NCBI RefSeq assembly: GCF_902499175.1
Contig: NZ_CABVQC010000025.1
Span: 1 to 64,000, forward strand
Source of the DNA: Burkholderia aenigmatica
GTDB lineage: Bacteria; Pseudomonadota; Gammaproteobacteria; Burkholderiales; Burkholderiaceae
Direction of reading: 5' to 3'
DNA: 64,000 nt
Below the pieces are notes generated by a model. It worked only from the letters and a program-made list of their open reading frames with translations, ran no database searches and was not told the DNA's origin. Below, piece by piece: positions 45,156 through 54,345 of the stretch. The translations under genes were made by a program, and so were the position numbers. How positions within the stretch are numbered: position 1 is the first letter of the stretch; the number at the start of each line of letters is the position of its first letter.

Positions 45156-46049
45156 TTACGCCAGCCAGGGAGTCGACAGCAGATCGGCCGAACCCTTCCA
45201 GATGTTGGTGGCGCCGTAGTTGTTCGCGTCGGCGTGGAGGATCTTCCGGCCGACGCCTTCGTACATCGGCGGCACGACGAGCAGCGACGGACGGATGCCG
45301 AGCGGGCGGCCGTTGTCGCCCTTCATGCCGGTCATCGCTTCACGGGCAGCCTGGTAGCTGTCCTCGTTCAGCTCGGCATTCGACGCATAGGCGAGCTGCC
45401 AGAGCGCGAATCCGACGTTGCAGCGCGCGTCGACGCCGTAGCGGTACGTCTTTGCGGAGAACACGACTTCGTCGGTTTCCTGGTCCATCGGGACGAACGA
45501 GTACGGCTTGCGCTGCTGCAGGATGATCGGCTTGACGACACGCGTCATGTCGAGCAGATACCAAGTCGGGCCGGTGCCAGCCTGGAAGTTCGAGACCGAG
45601 CCGACCTGGCCGTTTTCGAGCAGCACCGGGTGATCGGTGTCGAAGAAGTACTGGCCGTCGTAGCAGGTCTTCGTCGTACCTTGCTTGAGCAGGTTGAACA
45701 CCAGCTCGTCGGGATGCTGTTTCGCGTCCAGCCCCATTTGCGCGATCACCGGCTTGTAGACGCCATAGGTATCGTCCGAGATCGCCTCACGATCCACACC
45801 GACCGTGTTTTCGAACGTCTTGTTCTTGATCGTGAAATCGTGCGTGGTCAGGTTCTGGATCACGCGGTCGCCGATCCATTCGCGGAAGCGGGTGGTCTGT
45901 CCGAGCCACGGATAGACTTCCTGCGACGTGGTCGACGGAACGGGCATCGCGACCTTGTTCCAGTCGGACGGTGCGCCGTCGAAGGCTTGTTGGAACACGG
46001 TGTTGTATCCCGTGAACAGAGCGCGCAGATTGGCGCGATTGATTTCCAT
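45156..46049 (-). CDS. Major capsid protein (Mu gpT-like)
   Basis: 297 aa. EINRANLRALFTGYNTVFQQ, WLGQTTRFREWIGDRVIQNL and YDGQYFFDTDHPVL are diagnostic of the Mu gpT head subunit. It forms the icosahedral shell, and is processed or aided by the protease/scaffold encoded upstream. Confidence 0.95.
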   Translation of the reverse strand: MEINRANLRALFTGYNTVFQQAFDGAPSDWNKVAMPVPSTTSQEVYPWLGQTTRFREWIGDRVIQNLTTHDFTIKNKTFENTVGVDREAISDDTYGVYKPVIAQMGLDAKQHPDELVFNLLKQGTTKTCYDGQYFFDTDHPVLLENGQVGSVSNFQAGTGPTWYLLDMTRVVKPIILQQRKPYSFVPMDQETDEVVFSAKTYRYGVDARCNVGFALWQLAYASNAELNEDSYQAAREAMTGMKGDNGRPLGIRPSLLVVPPMYEGVGRKILHADANNYGATNIWKGSADLLSTPWLA

Positions 46050-46092
46050 GTGCTTTCCCTATGGAGTAGTCGAGGTGGTATTGCAAGCCGCG

Positions 46093-46503
46093 TTAGAACG
46101 CGACCCAGACGCCGCCGGGATCGATGTCGATGACGGTGCCGGCAATCGAGCGCGTGCCGCCGCCGTCCGTCTTCGCGACGGTCTGATCGTCGACGATGTA
46201 CGCGGGTGCACCGACGTCCTTCAGCGTGAGCTGGTCCGCGCCGGCCGAATTCGCGACGCGCCACTGGCCGCGCCGGATCTTCACGTTCACCGCACCGTCC
46301 GCGCCAGTCGTGTTGTCGACCTGTTCCTGGACGATGCCGGCGCCCTTGAGCGTGGTCGACGCCGCGCCCTTGGTAGCGAGGCCGGTCGCCGAGTCGATCG
46401 CGGCGATCGCCCCGACGAAGAACAGCACACCGCTCTTGGCCGGGTAGCTGAACAGCAGGCCGGCCCGGTTGACGGTGTCTCGGTCGGCAGTCAATGCAGT
46501 CAT
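46093..46503 (-). CDS. Probable head decoration or minor structural protein
   Basis: 136 aa of beta-rich sequence (LLFSYPAKSGVLFFVGAIAA, then KIRRGQWRVANSAGADQLTL). It occupies the position of Mu gp33, between protease and capsid. The fold suggests a DUF2190-like capsid decoration protein, but the assignment rests mainly on position. Confidence 0.65.
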   Translation of the reverse strand: MTALTADRDTVNRAGLLFSYPAKSGVLFFVGAIAAIDSATGLATKGAASTTLKGAGIVQEQVDNTTGADGAVNVKIRRGQWRVANSAGADQLTLKDVGAPAYIVDDQTVAKTDGGGTRSIAGTVIDIDPGGVWVAF

Positions 46504-46544
46504 GTGGAACTCCTGGTAAGGGGGATGAGTTGCGCGAGCGTCGC

Positions 46545-47654
46545 TTAGGCGGCCGACTGCGACGGCTTGTACGTGGCCGCGTCGAGACCGAGCGCCTTGC
46601 AGACGGCAAGGTCTTCGGCCGACAGTGCGTTCGGCTCGTCCTTGCTGCCTGCCGGCGGGTTGCCGCCCGTCTGCGTGCCACCGAGCGCCTGGATCGGCTG
46701 CGCCGTCGACAGGAACTGTTTCAGGGCTGCGACGTTGCTCTTGCCGAGGTCGCGCGCCCAGGTCTCCTGTGCCGGCAGCAGGCGGCCGTCCTTCAGTGCG
46801 ACCGTCACCAGCTCTTCGACTTCGGTGCCGGCCAGCTTCCCGTTGGCTGCGTCGAGCTGCGAGCGCAGATCCGTCATTACGGCGATCGGAACGAAGCGCG
46901 CCGGGTCGACCTGATTGGCCGACAGCGTCGCGATCTGCGCGCGCTGCGAATCGAGCAGCACCGGCAGATTGACGCTGGCCGCCGCGACGCCCTGGCCGCT
47001 GGACAGCGATTCGATCAGCTTCTTGAGTTGTGCCGTGACGTCGTCGGCGGTCGCGCCGACCGGCATGTTCAACAGCCAGCGCAGTTGTTCCAGGAGTTCT
47101 TCCATATTAGGAGCCTCGGTAGGTGGGACGGAGGAAAGCGCCGCGATCGCGGCGGGGTCGAGTGCGCCGGACATCGCCGAGCACGCAGCGGTGAGCTGCA
47201 GCTCGTCGAGGCAGTCGAGCGCGGGATCGTTGGTCAGCGCCGCGTTGAGCAGCGAGATCACATTGCCCGCCTTGTCGAAGGCGAACACGGGGGAGATGTA
47301 GGCGTATTCGTCCGCGTCGATCATTGCGGACGCGCGGGCCGTCCAGTTGGCGTCGGTCGCGTACAGCCCGTCACCTTCGCGCCACTCCAGCGTCTTGAAC
47401 CAGCCGCTCGCCGGTGCCGGCTGACCGTTCTTCGCTGAATTCAGCGTCTGGTGCTCGTAGTCGATCACGTACCGGGTATTGCGCGCGTTGGCCGCCGCGA
47501 TCAGGCGCGCAGCACCGGCCGCATCAAGCCGCCACGTGGCGCACTCGGTCGGCCGGCCGTCCCGCGCGCGGAACTCGCCGGCCGGCAGCAGCTTGAGCGC
47601 CGGGCCGGTGGATTGGATTTGCGCCGAAAGCGCCGCGATGAAGAAAGTAGCCAT
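46545..47654 (-). CDS. Prohead protease/scaffold (Mu gpI-like)
   Basis: 369 aa. The N-terminal protease part contains RLIAANARNTRYVIDYEHQT and ASGWFKTLEWREGDGLYATDANWT, the Mu I signature. The C-terminal part (about 190-369), Glu/Gln/Leu-rich, is the scaffold-like region corresponding to Mu Z. It cleaves the scaffold during head maturation. A palindromic late-promoter candidate lies 43-59 bp upstream. Confidence 0.92.
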   Translation of the reverse strand: MATFFIAALSAQIQSTGPALKLLPAGEFRARDGRPTECATWRLDAAGAARLIAAANARNTRYVIDYEHQTLNSAKNGQPAPASGWFKTLEWREGDGLYATDANWTARASAMIDADEYAYISPVFAFDKAGNVISLLNAALTNDPALDCLDELQLTAACSAMSGALDPAAIAALSSVPPTEAPNMEELLEQLRWLLNMPVGATADDVTAQLKKLIESLSSGQGVAAASVNLPVLLDSQRAQIATLSANQVDPARFVPIAVMTDLRSQLDAANGKLAGTEVEELVTVALKDGRLLPAQETWARDLGKSNVAALKQFLSTAQPIQALGGTQTGGNPPAGSKDEPNALSAEDLAVCKALGLDAATYKPSQSAA

Positions 47655-47696
47655 GCCGCCATGGTGGCGGGCGGCAACTTGGGAAATAAGAGGATT

Positions 47697-47713
47697 CCCG
47701 TCCCTGGGACGGG
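47697..47713. promoter_or_regulatory. Late-promoter-like palindrome upstream of the protease gene
   Basis: CCCGTCCCTGGGACGGG is a 17-bp palindrome in the 200-bp gap between gpG- and gpI-like genes, about 45-60 bp before the gpI-like ATG. Its 11-bp core is repeated exactly upstream of gp46 (35552). In Mu, C-dependent promoters precede I and P, so the position fits. The rest of the gap (47714-47854) shows no gene. Confidence 0.5.
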
Positions 47714-47854
47714 TATAGGACGTGATACGCGGGGAGGCATCCGATAGCCGATGCCGATACGACCGATTTTAACGGGGGTTTAACGGGCTTCTCACCCCCG
47801 ACTGGCTACGTCGGGTTATCCGGCCCCTACAAACGGCTTAAATCGCCTGACGGA

Positions 47855-48451
47855 TCATTCGTCGAACAGGCGACGCAGATAAGCGGAAACCTCGGTCTCC
47901 ATCGAGACGTTGTCGGCCTCGGTCAGCACGAAGAACGGACGCGCGGGAATCTTGATCGTCCAGCCCTGGGTGCGGGTCCATTTCACGACTTTGACGCGCT
48001 TGTGGCTGTTCTTCGCGAACACGGCTAAGTGCGGATGATCGGCCTGACGCATGATCATGCCGTCGCGACCCTTGCGCAGCCTAACGTAACCGGACATGGG
48101 ATGGCGCTGGATCGTCCCGCCGAACTGGTGGATTGCCGCATAGACGACATTGGTGCCGACTCGGGCCGACGTCGCGTCGTGTGCCGACGTAATGCTGGAT
48201 GCCAGCCGACCCGAGCGCTGCAGAATCTTGCCAGTGCCGGCATCCTCGTGGCGGCGCTTGACCGTCTTCGGGCTGAGACCGAGCCATTTCGGTCGCCCTT
48301 GCTGCGCAAAGTTCTCTTCGACGGCGTCCAGCATCAACGCGGCGATAAGCGACGTGACAGGGGATGCGTCCTGCATCAACGCGCGCACACGTGCCATCGC
48401 CGCGTCGAACCGGCTTTCGTCGATCTCGATCTCGATCATGCTGGTCGCCAT
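47855..48451 (-). CDS. Virion morphogenesis protein (Mu gpG-like)
   Basis: 198 aa. NFAQQGRPKWLGLSPKTVKRR, GKILQRSGRLASSI and NVVYAAIHQFGGTIQ, then IPARPFFVLTE are hallmarks of the gpG/phage_tail_S family. In Mu this acts in head-tail joining. It follows the gpF-like gene by 3 bp. Confidence 0.93.
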   Translation of the reverse strand: MATSMIEIEIDESRFDAAMARVRALMQDASPVTSLIAALMLDAVEENFAQQGRPKWLGLSPKTVKRRHEDAGTGKILQRSGRLASSITSAHDATSARVGTNVVYAAIHQFGGTIQRHPMSGYVRLRKGRDGMIMRQADHPHLAVFAKNSHKRVKVVKWTRTQGWTIKIPARPFFVLTEADNVSMETEVSAYLRRLFDE

Positions 48452-48454
48452 ACG

Positions 48455-49759
48455 TTACGCACCGGTCGGCCGACGGTAACGCAGGAATGTCCCGCGCCGA
48501 GTGTCCAGGTATGCCTGGCGATCTTCGTCAGACGTGCCGACGTCGCTCGGGAAGGTGACATCGCCGCTCCAGCCGTCTGTCCCGTGATCGAATGCCGCGA
48601 CGCCCCACTGGCCGTCTTCGGTTTCGAGCGTGCGGATGTAACGGCGACGCAGTGACCATGCACCGTCGATCTGCGCCCAACCGAGCCAGACTTCGTCCGG
48701 TTCTTTGACCGCCTCGGCCAAGAGCTGAACGAATGGGCCAGCTTCAGGCTGGCTGGCCGCCCATCGGCCGACGCCGTCCTGGAACAGCCATTGATTGATG
48801 TGCAGCTGCTCGCCCGCGACGTCCGTGAAGGTGGCAGGCTTGCCGACCGTCGCGCCGAATTCCCGCATGAATGCCTGGGCGTACTGCTCGGGTGGCAGAC
48901 CGGCAGGCATCACGGCGCTCGGTTGCATGCGCGTCGGCGCCGGTGGTGGCAACGATGTGCCGGCCGGCAGTGTCTGCGGCAGTGTGTCCATCGGCGGAGG
49001 TGTGAACGGCTTCGCCCATTGCGATCCGGGATTGGAGCCGAAGCCAGGATCAGGCAGCAGCTTCTGGCCGGACGTCGGGTCTTTGTAGGCGAGCGCCGGC
49101 TGCTTTGCTCCGGTGCGGTCGACGATCTCGACCTCGACCAGCTTGCCATCACTGTTGAGGACAGGGACGCCGTTCTGTTCGACGTATGCGCGCGTGCGGG
49201 TACGCACGCGGCACCGGCAGCGGAAGCCGTTCGGCGGATAGAACGTCTGCCAGAACGGATCGTCGTACCGGTAGACCTGGCCGGCCAGGGCGCGGTGCGC
49301 CGGCCGCGTGCGACTGTCCAGGACGGCGACGTACTCCCAATACGGATGCGTGTCGACCTGTTCGAGCTGCGTGGCGTACCGGCCGGCCATATAGGCCGAC
49401 TGCATGTTGGTCTGGAAAATCGTCTGCAGCCGACGCGGCGTCAGCCGCTTCCCCTCGATCTCGCCCGTGTCCTGGTCGACGATCATGCCCTGGCCGAGCC
49501 AGCCTTTCTTTTCCAGGGTCGGCGAGACCTGCCGTTTAAACTCGTCGAACGTCGTGCCTTTTTCTAACGAGGTCGCGAGCGCCTGGCGGATGTCCTGCAG
49601 GACGTCGACCTTCATCACGCCCGCAACAGTGAATGCACGCGCATGCGCCTCGGCAGCGACATCCTGCCATCGGAAACCGATCGTGTAGCCCTTCGACTCG
49701 AAGTAGGCAATGGCCTTCTCCGGTTGCAGGCCGATCGCGTAGGCCAGGTCAACCGCCAT
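48455..49759 (-). CDS. Head morphogenesis protein (Mu gpF-like) with C-terminal extension
   Basis: 434 aa. The gpF/SPP1 gp7 domain covers about 60-215 (QTIFQTNMQSAYMAGRYATQ, then DSRTRPAHRALAGQVYRYDDPFWQTFYPPNGFRCRC with its invariant Cys pair). A Pro-rich linker (about 258-290) follows. The last 140 residues (FMREFGATVGKPATFTDVAG to the end) resemble the PBECR2-type nuclease-like domains often fused to gpF. It overlaps the portal gene by 11 bp. Confidence 0.9.
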   Translation of the reverse strand: MAVDLAYAIGLQPEKAIAYFESKGYTIGFRWQDVAAEAHARAFTVAGVMKVDVLQDIRQALATSLEKGTTFDEFKRQVSPTLEKKGWLGQGMIVDQDTGEIEGKRLTPRRLQTIFQTNMQSAYMAGRYATQLEQVDTHPYWEYVAVLDSRTRPAHRALAGQVYRYDDPFWQTFYPPNGFRCRCRVRTRTRAYVEQNGVPVLNSDGKLVEVEIVDRTGAKQPALAYKDPTSGQKLLPDPGFGSNPGSQWAKPFTPPPMDTLPQTLPAGTSLPPPAPTRMQPSAVMPAGLPPEQYAQAFMREFGATVGKPATFTDVAGEQLHINQWLFQDGVGRWAASQPEAGPFVQLLAEAVKEPDEVWLGWAQIDGAWSLRRRYIRTLETEDGQWGVAAFDHGTDGWSGDVTFPSDVGTSDEDRQAYLDTRRGTFLRYRRPTGA

Positions 49760-51338
49760 TCAGCCGCCCCCAGACGTCGGCGACGAAGATGCAACGCGCG
49801 AGCAGCTCGCCCATTGCTGTTTCGTCCATGTCCGGCTGCGCCTCGAGCAGCAGCTCGACGGCCTCGTCCGGAGTCGCACCACGCCGTAACGCGACGATCG
49901 CAGGCCCGATCACGGCGCGCAGCGCATCGGTGATGGCGTCGGCCGGCAGCGCGGCGATTGTCTGGTCCAATGCGTCCTGGTCGGTATAGACAATCTCGCC
50001 GGCTCCGTTCCGCAGTACGGCGCGATACCGCATCGTCGCAGGTCGCGGAGGCTCGTCCGGTCGCTCCTCGGGCGGCAGCGCCATCTGCGGCTTCGGGATC
50101 GTGAGGATATCCTCGCCCTCGGCCGGCTCCGGAATCATGAGCTTTTCCTGCGCCCATCGCCGGCCGATCTTCATGCCCGTGCCGACCAGTTTCGGCACCG
50201 CATCCGCATACAGAGCCAGATCCTCTGCCTCGCGTGTGTCGAATTCGAAGCGCGGGCAGCGGCGCAGATCGGTCGTTCCAATGTTCAACGCGGACAGCAT
50301 GTAGCAGAGGCTCGTGAGCGTGCGCTGCGCCTGGCGCGCATCAGACGTCATCAGATCCCGGCGCACTTCGTTGTGCGTCTTGCCGAGCGCGTTGGTTGAC
50401 GTCTTGCCATCGGCCTGCGTCGTCAGCGTGCCACCCAGGATCGCCTTTGATACGCTTTTCTCGCACCAGTTGATCATGGCCTCGAACGGGTCTTTCGTGC
50501 CCTCGGCTGCCGTCTCGAAATCGATCAACATACCTTCAGGGATGATGCCTGCCGCATTGTGACCAATCTCGGCGACCGCGCGCAACAGCGTCGCTTTCTC
50601 TTCCTTCGTTGCACCGGGCGGATATTTACCGACGCGCAGCGGCAGGCCGTAAATCTCCAGGAACTCGGCGAGATCCGACACTGCATACGTCTTGAACAGG
50701 TACGGCCATGACAGGACGCGATGCAGGCCGGCGCGCGTGAGATAGCCGCTCTTCGCGCGATGTTTGTGAACGAGCCAGCCGAACGGCCAGAGCGGCTGCC
50801 CGTCCGACGAGTTGTCGCGCAAGCGCAGATCGTTTCCGTCGTACAGCGGCGTGCGGAACCAGCGTTGCGGACGATGGGTGAGCGTTTTCGGGAGCCACAC
50901 CTTTTCGACCTGATGCCACTCGATCTCCTGGGACGAGAAGCCGTGACCGACCGCGTCCATCAGATCGAAGAGGACATCGTCGAGCGCCGGCAGGTCCGTG
51001 AACCATTCTTTGAGTTGCGCCGTCTGGCTCTTTTCCTGGGCGGTGGCATTGACCGGTTCGACAATGCGCCAGTCGAGCGTGAGCAGAGCACGCTTGCGCT
51101 TGCTCATCTCCGCGAACAGGTGCGTGTCTTTTTCCTCCATATCGACGAACAGGTCTGACTGCGCCATCAGATCGCCAAACTCGGCCGCTTCGAGGATCGC
51201 GTGCAGCTTCTTCGGCGTCAGGCCGCGCGACGGATGCTGCGCGAAGTCGCGCGTGATCCAACCGAGCTTCGACGTCTGCGGTTCGGACAGCACCTCGCGC
51301 TGGATCGGCCGTCCGTACATATCAACAATCTGTGCCAT
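49749..51338 (-). CDS. Portal protein (Mu gp29-like, DUF935)
   Basis: 529 aa. The DUF935 pattern is clear: DLFVDMEEKDTHLFAEMSKR, DWRIVEPVNATAQEKSQTA and KYPPGATKEEKATLLRAVAEIGHNA. It forms the DNA-entry vertex of the capsid and docks the terminase encoded just upstream. Confidence 0.94.
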   Translation of the reverse strand: MAQIVDMYGRPIQREVLSEPQTSKLGWITRDFAQHPSRGLTPKKLHAILEAAEFGDLMAQSDLFVDMEEKDTHLFAEMSKRKRALLTLDWRIVEPVNATAQEKSQTAQLKEWFTDLPALDDVLFDLMDAVGHGFSSQEIEWHQVEKVWLPKTLTHRPQRWFRTPLYDGNDLRLRDNSSDGQPLWPFGWLVHKHRAKSGYLTRAGLHRVLSWPYLFKTYAVSDLAEFLEIYGLPLRVGKYPPGATKEEKATLLRAVAEIGHNAAGIIPEGMLIDFETAAEGTKDPFEAMINWCEKSVSKAILGGTLTTQADGKTSTNALGKTHNEVRRDLMTSDARQAQRTLTSLCYMLSALNIGTTDLRRCPRFEFDTREAEDLALYADAVPKLVGTGMKIGRRWAQEKLMIPEPAEGEDILTIPKPQMALPPEERPDEPPRPATMRYRAVLRNGAGEIVYTDQDALDQTIAALPADAITDALRAVIGPAIVALRRGATPDEAVELLLEAQPDMDETAMGELLARCIFVADVWGRLNGG

Positions 51339-51349
51339 ACCTCAATTCC

Positions 51350-53125
51350 TCAATATCCGCGCCGACTCGACGTCGGCATGTCGTAGTCGTCGTCACCGCG
51401 TTCGGCCGGACTGGATGTAACCGCCTCGTATCCGTCACCGATGCCATAGCCGCGAGACTGCGCAATCATCCAGAGAATGTGCAGCGCGGTCAGTCCATCA
51501 AAGTGGTGATGGCTCTGTGGCTCGGGCCATTCGTCCAGCTCGGCGAGCAGCGTGGTCAACCCGGCGTGGAAGAGAATCGACGGCGAGATACGATCCGTGA
51601 CGAACGGTTCCAGGGAGTCGATCCGCACTTCGGGCGCAATGGACGCTGTGACGCCGACGAGCGGTAGCGGCACACCAGCACGCAGGCTGGACTTCAGCAA
51701 ATCCTGCCGCGCCCACTCGTAAGCGTTGTTGTTTTCGAAACCAAACGCGCGACAGCGAAACTCGCGCTGGACCTTGATCAGATCGGATTCGAGTTTCGAC
51801 GGCACGCGTCGCTTGATCTCCGCATAGACGACGTGCAGCTTGCGGCTGACGATGTCGAGACCACCGACCAGGATCGCAGACGGGTCGGATTTCCGATCTC
51901 TCCCCATCGACGGGTCGCATGCGCCGAACATCAGCCAGGACTGCAGCCGTTGCACCCAAAACGTGATGTTCCCGAACACCTTGTCTTCTTCGGTGCGCGG
52001 GTCACCCTGCATCTCGGTCGCGAACGCGCGCGGCGACTTTGCCCGTTGGCGCATCAGGTAGAACAGCGTGCGCACGGACGGCCACGAAGTAACGGCGCCA
52101 GCGTCCATCGCCTCACGATTGGCGACGTAGAACTGATACGACGGCAGATCCGTATCGGCGATCGCCTCGCCGCGCGCAGCAGCTTCTTCGATCGCGGGCT
52201 TGTCGTCGTTCAGCATCAGCGCTTCGCACTGTTGCCACAGATCCATGTTCGTCGGCATCTGCGCGATTGCGCGGAAGTGGTGGACGATATGACCGATGGT
52301 GCGCTTCGCGCGCGAGATCGGATCATCCTTGTCCAGCACCGTACCGACGCCGATGTATTTCACGCTGCCGTCAGGCGGGCCGAGATAGTCGATCGCCTTT
52401 TCCAGCCACGTCCACCGGTTCTGGCGCTCGGTCGGGCTCTTGGCTTCGGCGTCGGTGATCAGGTCATCGCCCATCAGTACCTTCGGGCGGCTCGCGCCGT
52501 GGAACGTACCGCGAATCGCCTGCTCGGCACCGAACGGCTCGACCTTGACGCCGTTCTTCGTGATGAACTCGCCGACCTTCCACTTCGCACTCTTGCCACA
52601 CACTTCCGGGAAGTCGAGCTGGAGCGATGCGTTAGCGGTCAGCTCCGTTTTAACGACTTCGAGCAGTTTGGTTGGCAGCGAGGTCTCGGCACCAAGCAGG
52701 ATGATGTAGTCGAGGAATGACGGAACCTCACCGGTCCAGCCGACTTCGCTTCGAATTTCCTCGCGCTGCAGCAGCCCCTGCACGATGATGTACACGGGGC
52801 CGATCTTCGTGCACATCGACGACTTCGCCTCGCCCCGTGGCGCGACCCACCATTCACGCGATCCGCCGGCCTGGCGCAGCAGCTTCGGGAATCGGCTGCA
52901 GAAGTGTCCCTGGAACAGTGACGGCGTGCCGCGAATGTGGTGCGGGAAGTAGGTGTACGCGAAGAATTGGTAATCACCGTCGACGAGAACACGGCGACGG
53001 CGCTCCAGGCGCGCGGCCGGCGACGGATCGAGGCCCGTTGCATGGGCCTCGATGTCGCGCCGCAGGTCGGCCTGCAGCTCGGCGATTTCCTTGTGGAAAT
53101 CCTTCTCGGTGAACTTCTGGACCAT
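51350..53125 (-). CDS. Terminase large subunit (Mu gp28-like)
   Basis: 591 aa. The ATPase half contains WWVAPRGEAKSSMCT (Walker A-like) and PKVLMGDDLITDAEAKSP (Walker B with the GDD following). The nuclease half contains FGACDPSMGRDRKSDPSAILVGG and NNNAYEWARQDLL, with the usual Asp clusters. It packages phage DNA by headful after cutting beyond the phage ends. The ATG at 53125, one base after the upstream stop, is preferred. Confidence 0.92.
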   Translation of the reverse strand: MVQKFTEKDFHKEIAELQADLRRDIEAHATGLDPSPAARLERRRRVLVDGDYQFFAYTYFPHHIRGTPSLFQGHFCSRFPKLLRQAGGSREWWVAPRGEAKSSMCTKIGPVYIIVQGLLQREEIRSEVGWTGEVPSFLDYIILLGAETSLPTKLLEVVKTELTANASLQLDFPEVCGKSAKWKVGEFITKNGVKVEPFGAEQAIRGTFHGASRPKVLMGDDLITDAEAKSPTERQNRWTWLEKAIDYLGPPDGSVKYIGVGTVLDKDDPISRAKRTIGHIVHHFRAIAQMPTNMDLWQQCEALMLNDDKPAIEEAAARGEAIADTDLPSYQFYVANREAMDAGAVTSWPSVRTLFYLMRQRAKSPRAFATEMQGDPRTEEDKVFGNITFWVQRLQSWLMFGACDPSMGRDRKSDPSAILVGGLDIVSRKLHVVYAEIKRRVPSKLESDLIKVQREFRCRAFGFENNNAYEWARQDLLKSSLRAGVPLPLVGVTASIAPEVRIDSLEPFVTDRISPSILFHAGLTTLLAELDEWPEPQSHHHFDGLTALHILWMIAQSRGYGIGDGYEAVTSSPAERGDDDYDMPTSSRRGY

Positions 53126-53126
53126 G

Positions 53127-53324
53127 TCAGTCCGCCTTCGCGTCGACCAGCGCCTGGTGGAGCTTGTACACGTCGACGCCGTCATACAGGTTGTGCGTCA
53201 CGTAGATCACGCTGCTGGTGACCAACTCGACAATGAGGCGCGTATCGCGCTCACGGTGTTCGATATTGGCACTGACGACGTGAACGGGATTCACCGCGTT
53301 GGTGCGGGTCAGTTTAATCAGCAT
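53127..53324 (-). CDS. Small phage protein of unknown function
   Basis: 65 aa, beta-rich (RLIVELVTSSVIYVTHNLYD), with no recognised motif. Sandwiched between the two terminase genes with short spacing, so it is probably translated from the same message. Confidence 0.6.
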   Translation of the reverse strand: MLIKLTRTNAVNPVHVVSANIEHRERDTRLIVELVTSSVIYVTHNLYDGVDVYKLHQALVDAKAD

Positions 53325-53333
53325 GTCGTCACC

Positions 53334-53834
53334 TCAACCGTAGGCGGTGGCCAGCTCGTCGCCGAACGGACCGAGGACATCGGCGAACGCTCCAACGTGT
53401 TCCGGGTAGCGATCCTTGATGAAAGTCGCCAGGCGCTGCACGACGCCCATCGCGATCGCCAGCTCGTTCGTCTCGGGCAGCACGCGCTTCGATGCGTTGA
53501 TCGTCTTGTTGTACGCGTCGGCGAGGCTGGCCAGCATCGCGACCTTGTCGGCCGGCTTCATCTCGACGTCGGCGTCGATCTGTTCCATGGTCGCCTGGTA
53601 CTGCGTCACCATTCCGGCCAACATCTGCCGTGCCGCACCTTCAATGCCACCGCCCGCAAGCAGTTGCGCCGCCTGCGCCTTATCCCAGTCGTCGCCGGCA
53701 GTGCGCGCGTCATCCTTCCAGCGCCGCGCGGTGGAATAGTTGACGCCGCTCTTCATGGCGGCGACTTCGAGCGACAGGCGATCGAACACGAATGCTCGAC
53801 GGACCTTGTCGCGAGTTTCCTTCGGGTAGGCCAT
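53334..53834 (-). CDS. Terminase small subunit-like protein (DUF1804)
   Basis: 166 aa. An N-terminal HTH (AYPKETRDKVRRAFVFDRLS, then VNYSTARRWKDDAR) and a helical C-terminus match DUF1804, which occupies the small-terminase position in Mu-like phages. It should recognise phage DNA for packaging. Confidence 0.85.
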   Translation of the reverse strand: MAYPKETRDKVRRAFVFDRLSLEVAAMKSGVNYSTARRWKDDARTAGDDWDKAQAAQLLAGGGIEGAARQMLAGMVTQYQATMEQIDADVEMKPADKVAMLASLADAYNKTINASKRVLPETNELAIAMGVVQRLATFIKDRYPEHVGAFADVLGPFGDELATAYG

Positions 53835-53839
53835 GCGCG

Positions 53840-54046
53840 TTACAGCCCCAGCTTCGCGCGAGCGAACGAGATGCCCATCGCGACGATGCCGCCGGCCACC
53901 GCACCAGCTCCAGCGCCGGCCGCCGCCCCGTACTTGATCGCGCGCTTCTCGACCTTGGCCATCTGGTCTTTCAGCTCGTCGACCCCGGCGTCGATCTTGC
54001 GCAGCATCTGCATTTCGGGGCTATCGCCCATGTTGCCGTCGCTCAT
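53840..54046 (-). CDS. Small Gly/Ala-rich membrane protein
   Basis: 68 aa. An amphipathic N-terminal half (EMQMLRKIDAGVDELKDQMA) precedes a Gly-zipper hydrophobic segment (AAAGAGAGAVAGGIVAMGIS). ATGA overlap with the preceding gene indicates coupling. It may be a holin or antiholin-type accessory or a structural protein; I cannot decide. Confidence 0.6.
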   Translation of the reverse strand: MSDGNMGDSPEMQMLRKIDAGVDELKDQMAKVEKRAIKYGAAAGAGAGAVAGGIVAMGISFARAKLGL

Positions 54047-54345
54047 TGCTTGTCCTGTTTTTTGTCCAGCTTGTTGTTGATGTCGGTCAGCTTCTGGTCG
54101 ATACCGCGCAGACCGTCTCGGAATTCATCACGTACCTCCCGATGCTCGGAACGGGGCACGTAGTCGCGGGCCATCATTTCTCGTACCGCCGCGATCGCCT
54201 TCTGGAACTCGCTGTCACGGGTCTCGTTCGCCTTCAGCTTCTCCTGGACGCTGCGAATCCATGACATGCCGAACAGTTGGACCACGCCGAGCAGCAACGT
54301 AAACACACCAATCAAAATCGCGGCCGGGTCGAGCGTCACTTGCAT
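54043..54345 (-). CDS. Membrane-anchored coiled-coil protein
   Basis: 100 aa. One N-terminal membrane segment (AAILIGVFTLLLGVVQLFGM, about 8-27) is followed by a charged coiled coil ending KLDKKQDKQ. ATG 54345 is preferred because it overlaps the upstream stop by only 10 bp. This type sits beside lysis genes in Mu-like prophages. Confidence 0.65.
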   Translation of the reverse strand: MQVTLDPAAILIGVFTLLLGVVQLFGMSWIRSVQEKLKANETRDSEFQKAIAAVREMMARDYVPRSEHREVRDEFRDGLRGIDQKLTDINNKLDKKQDKQ

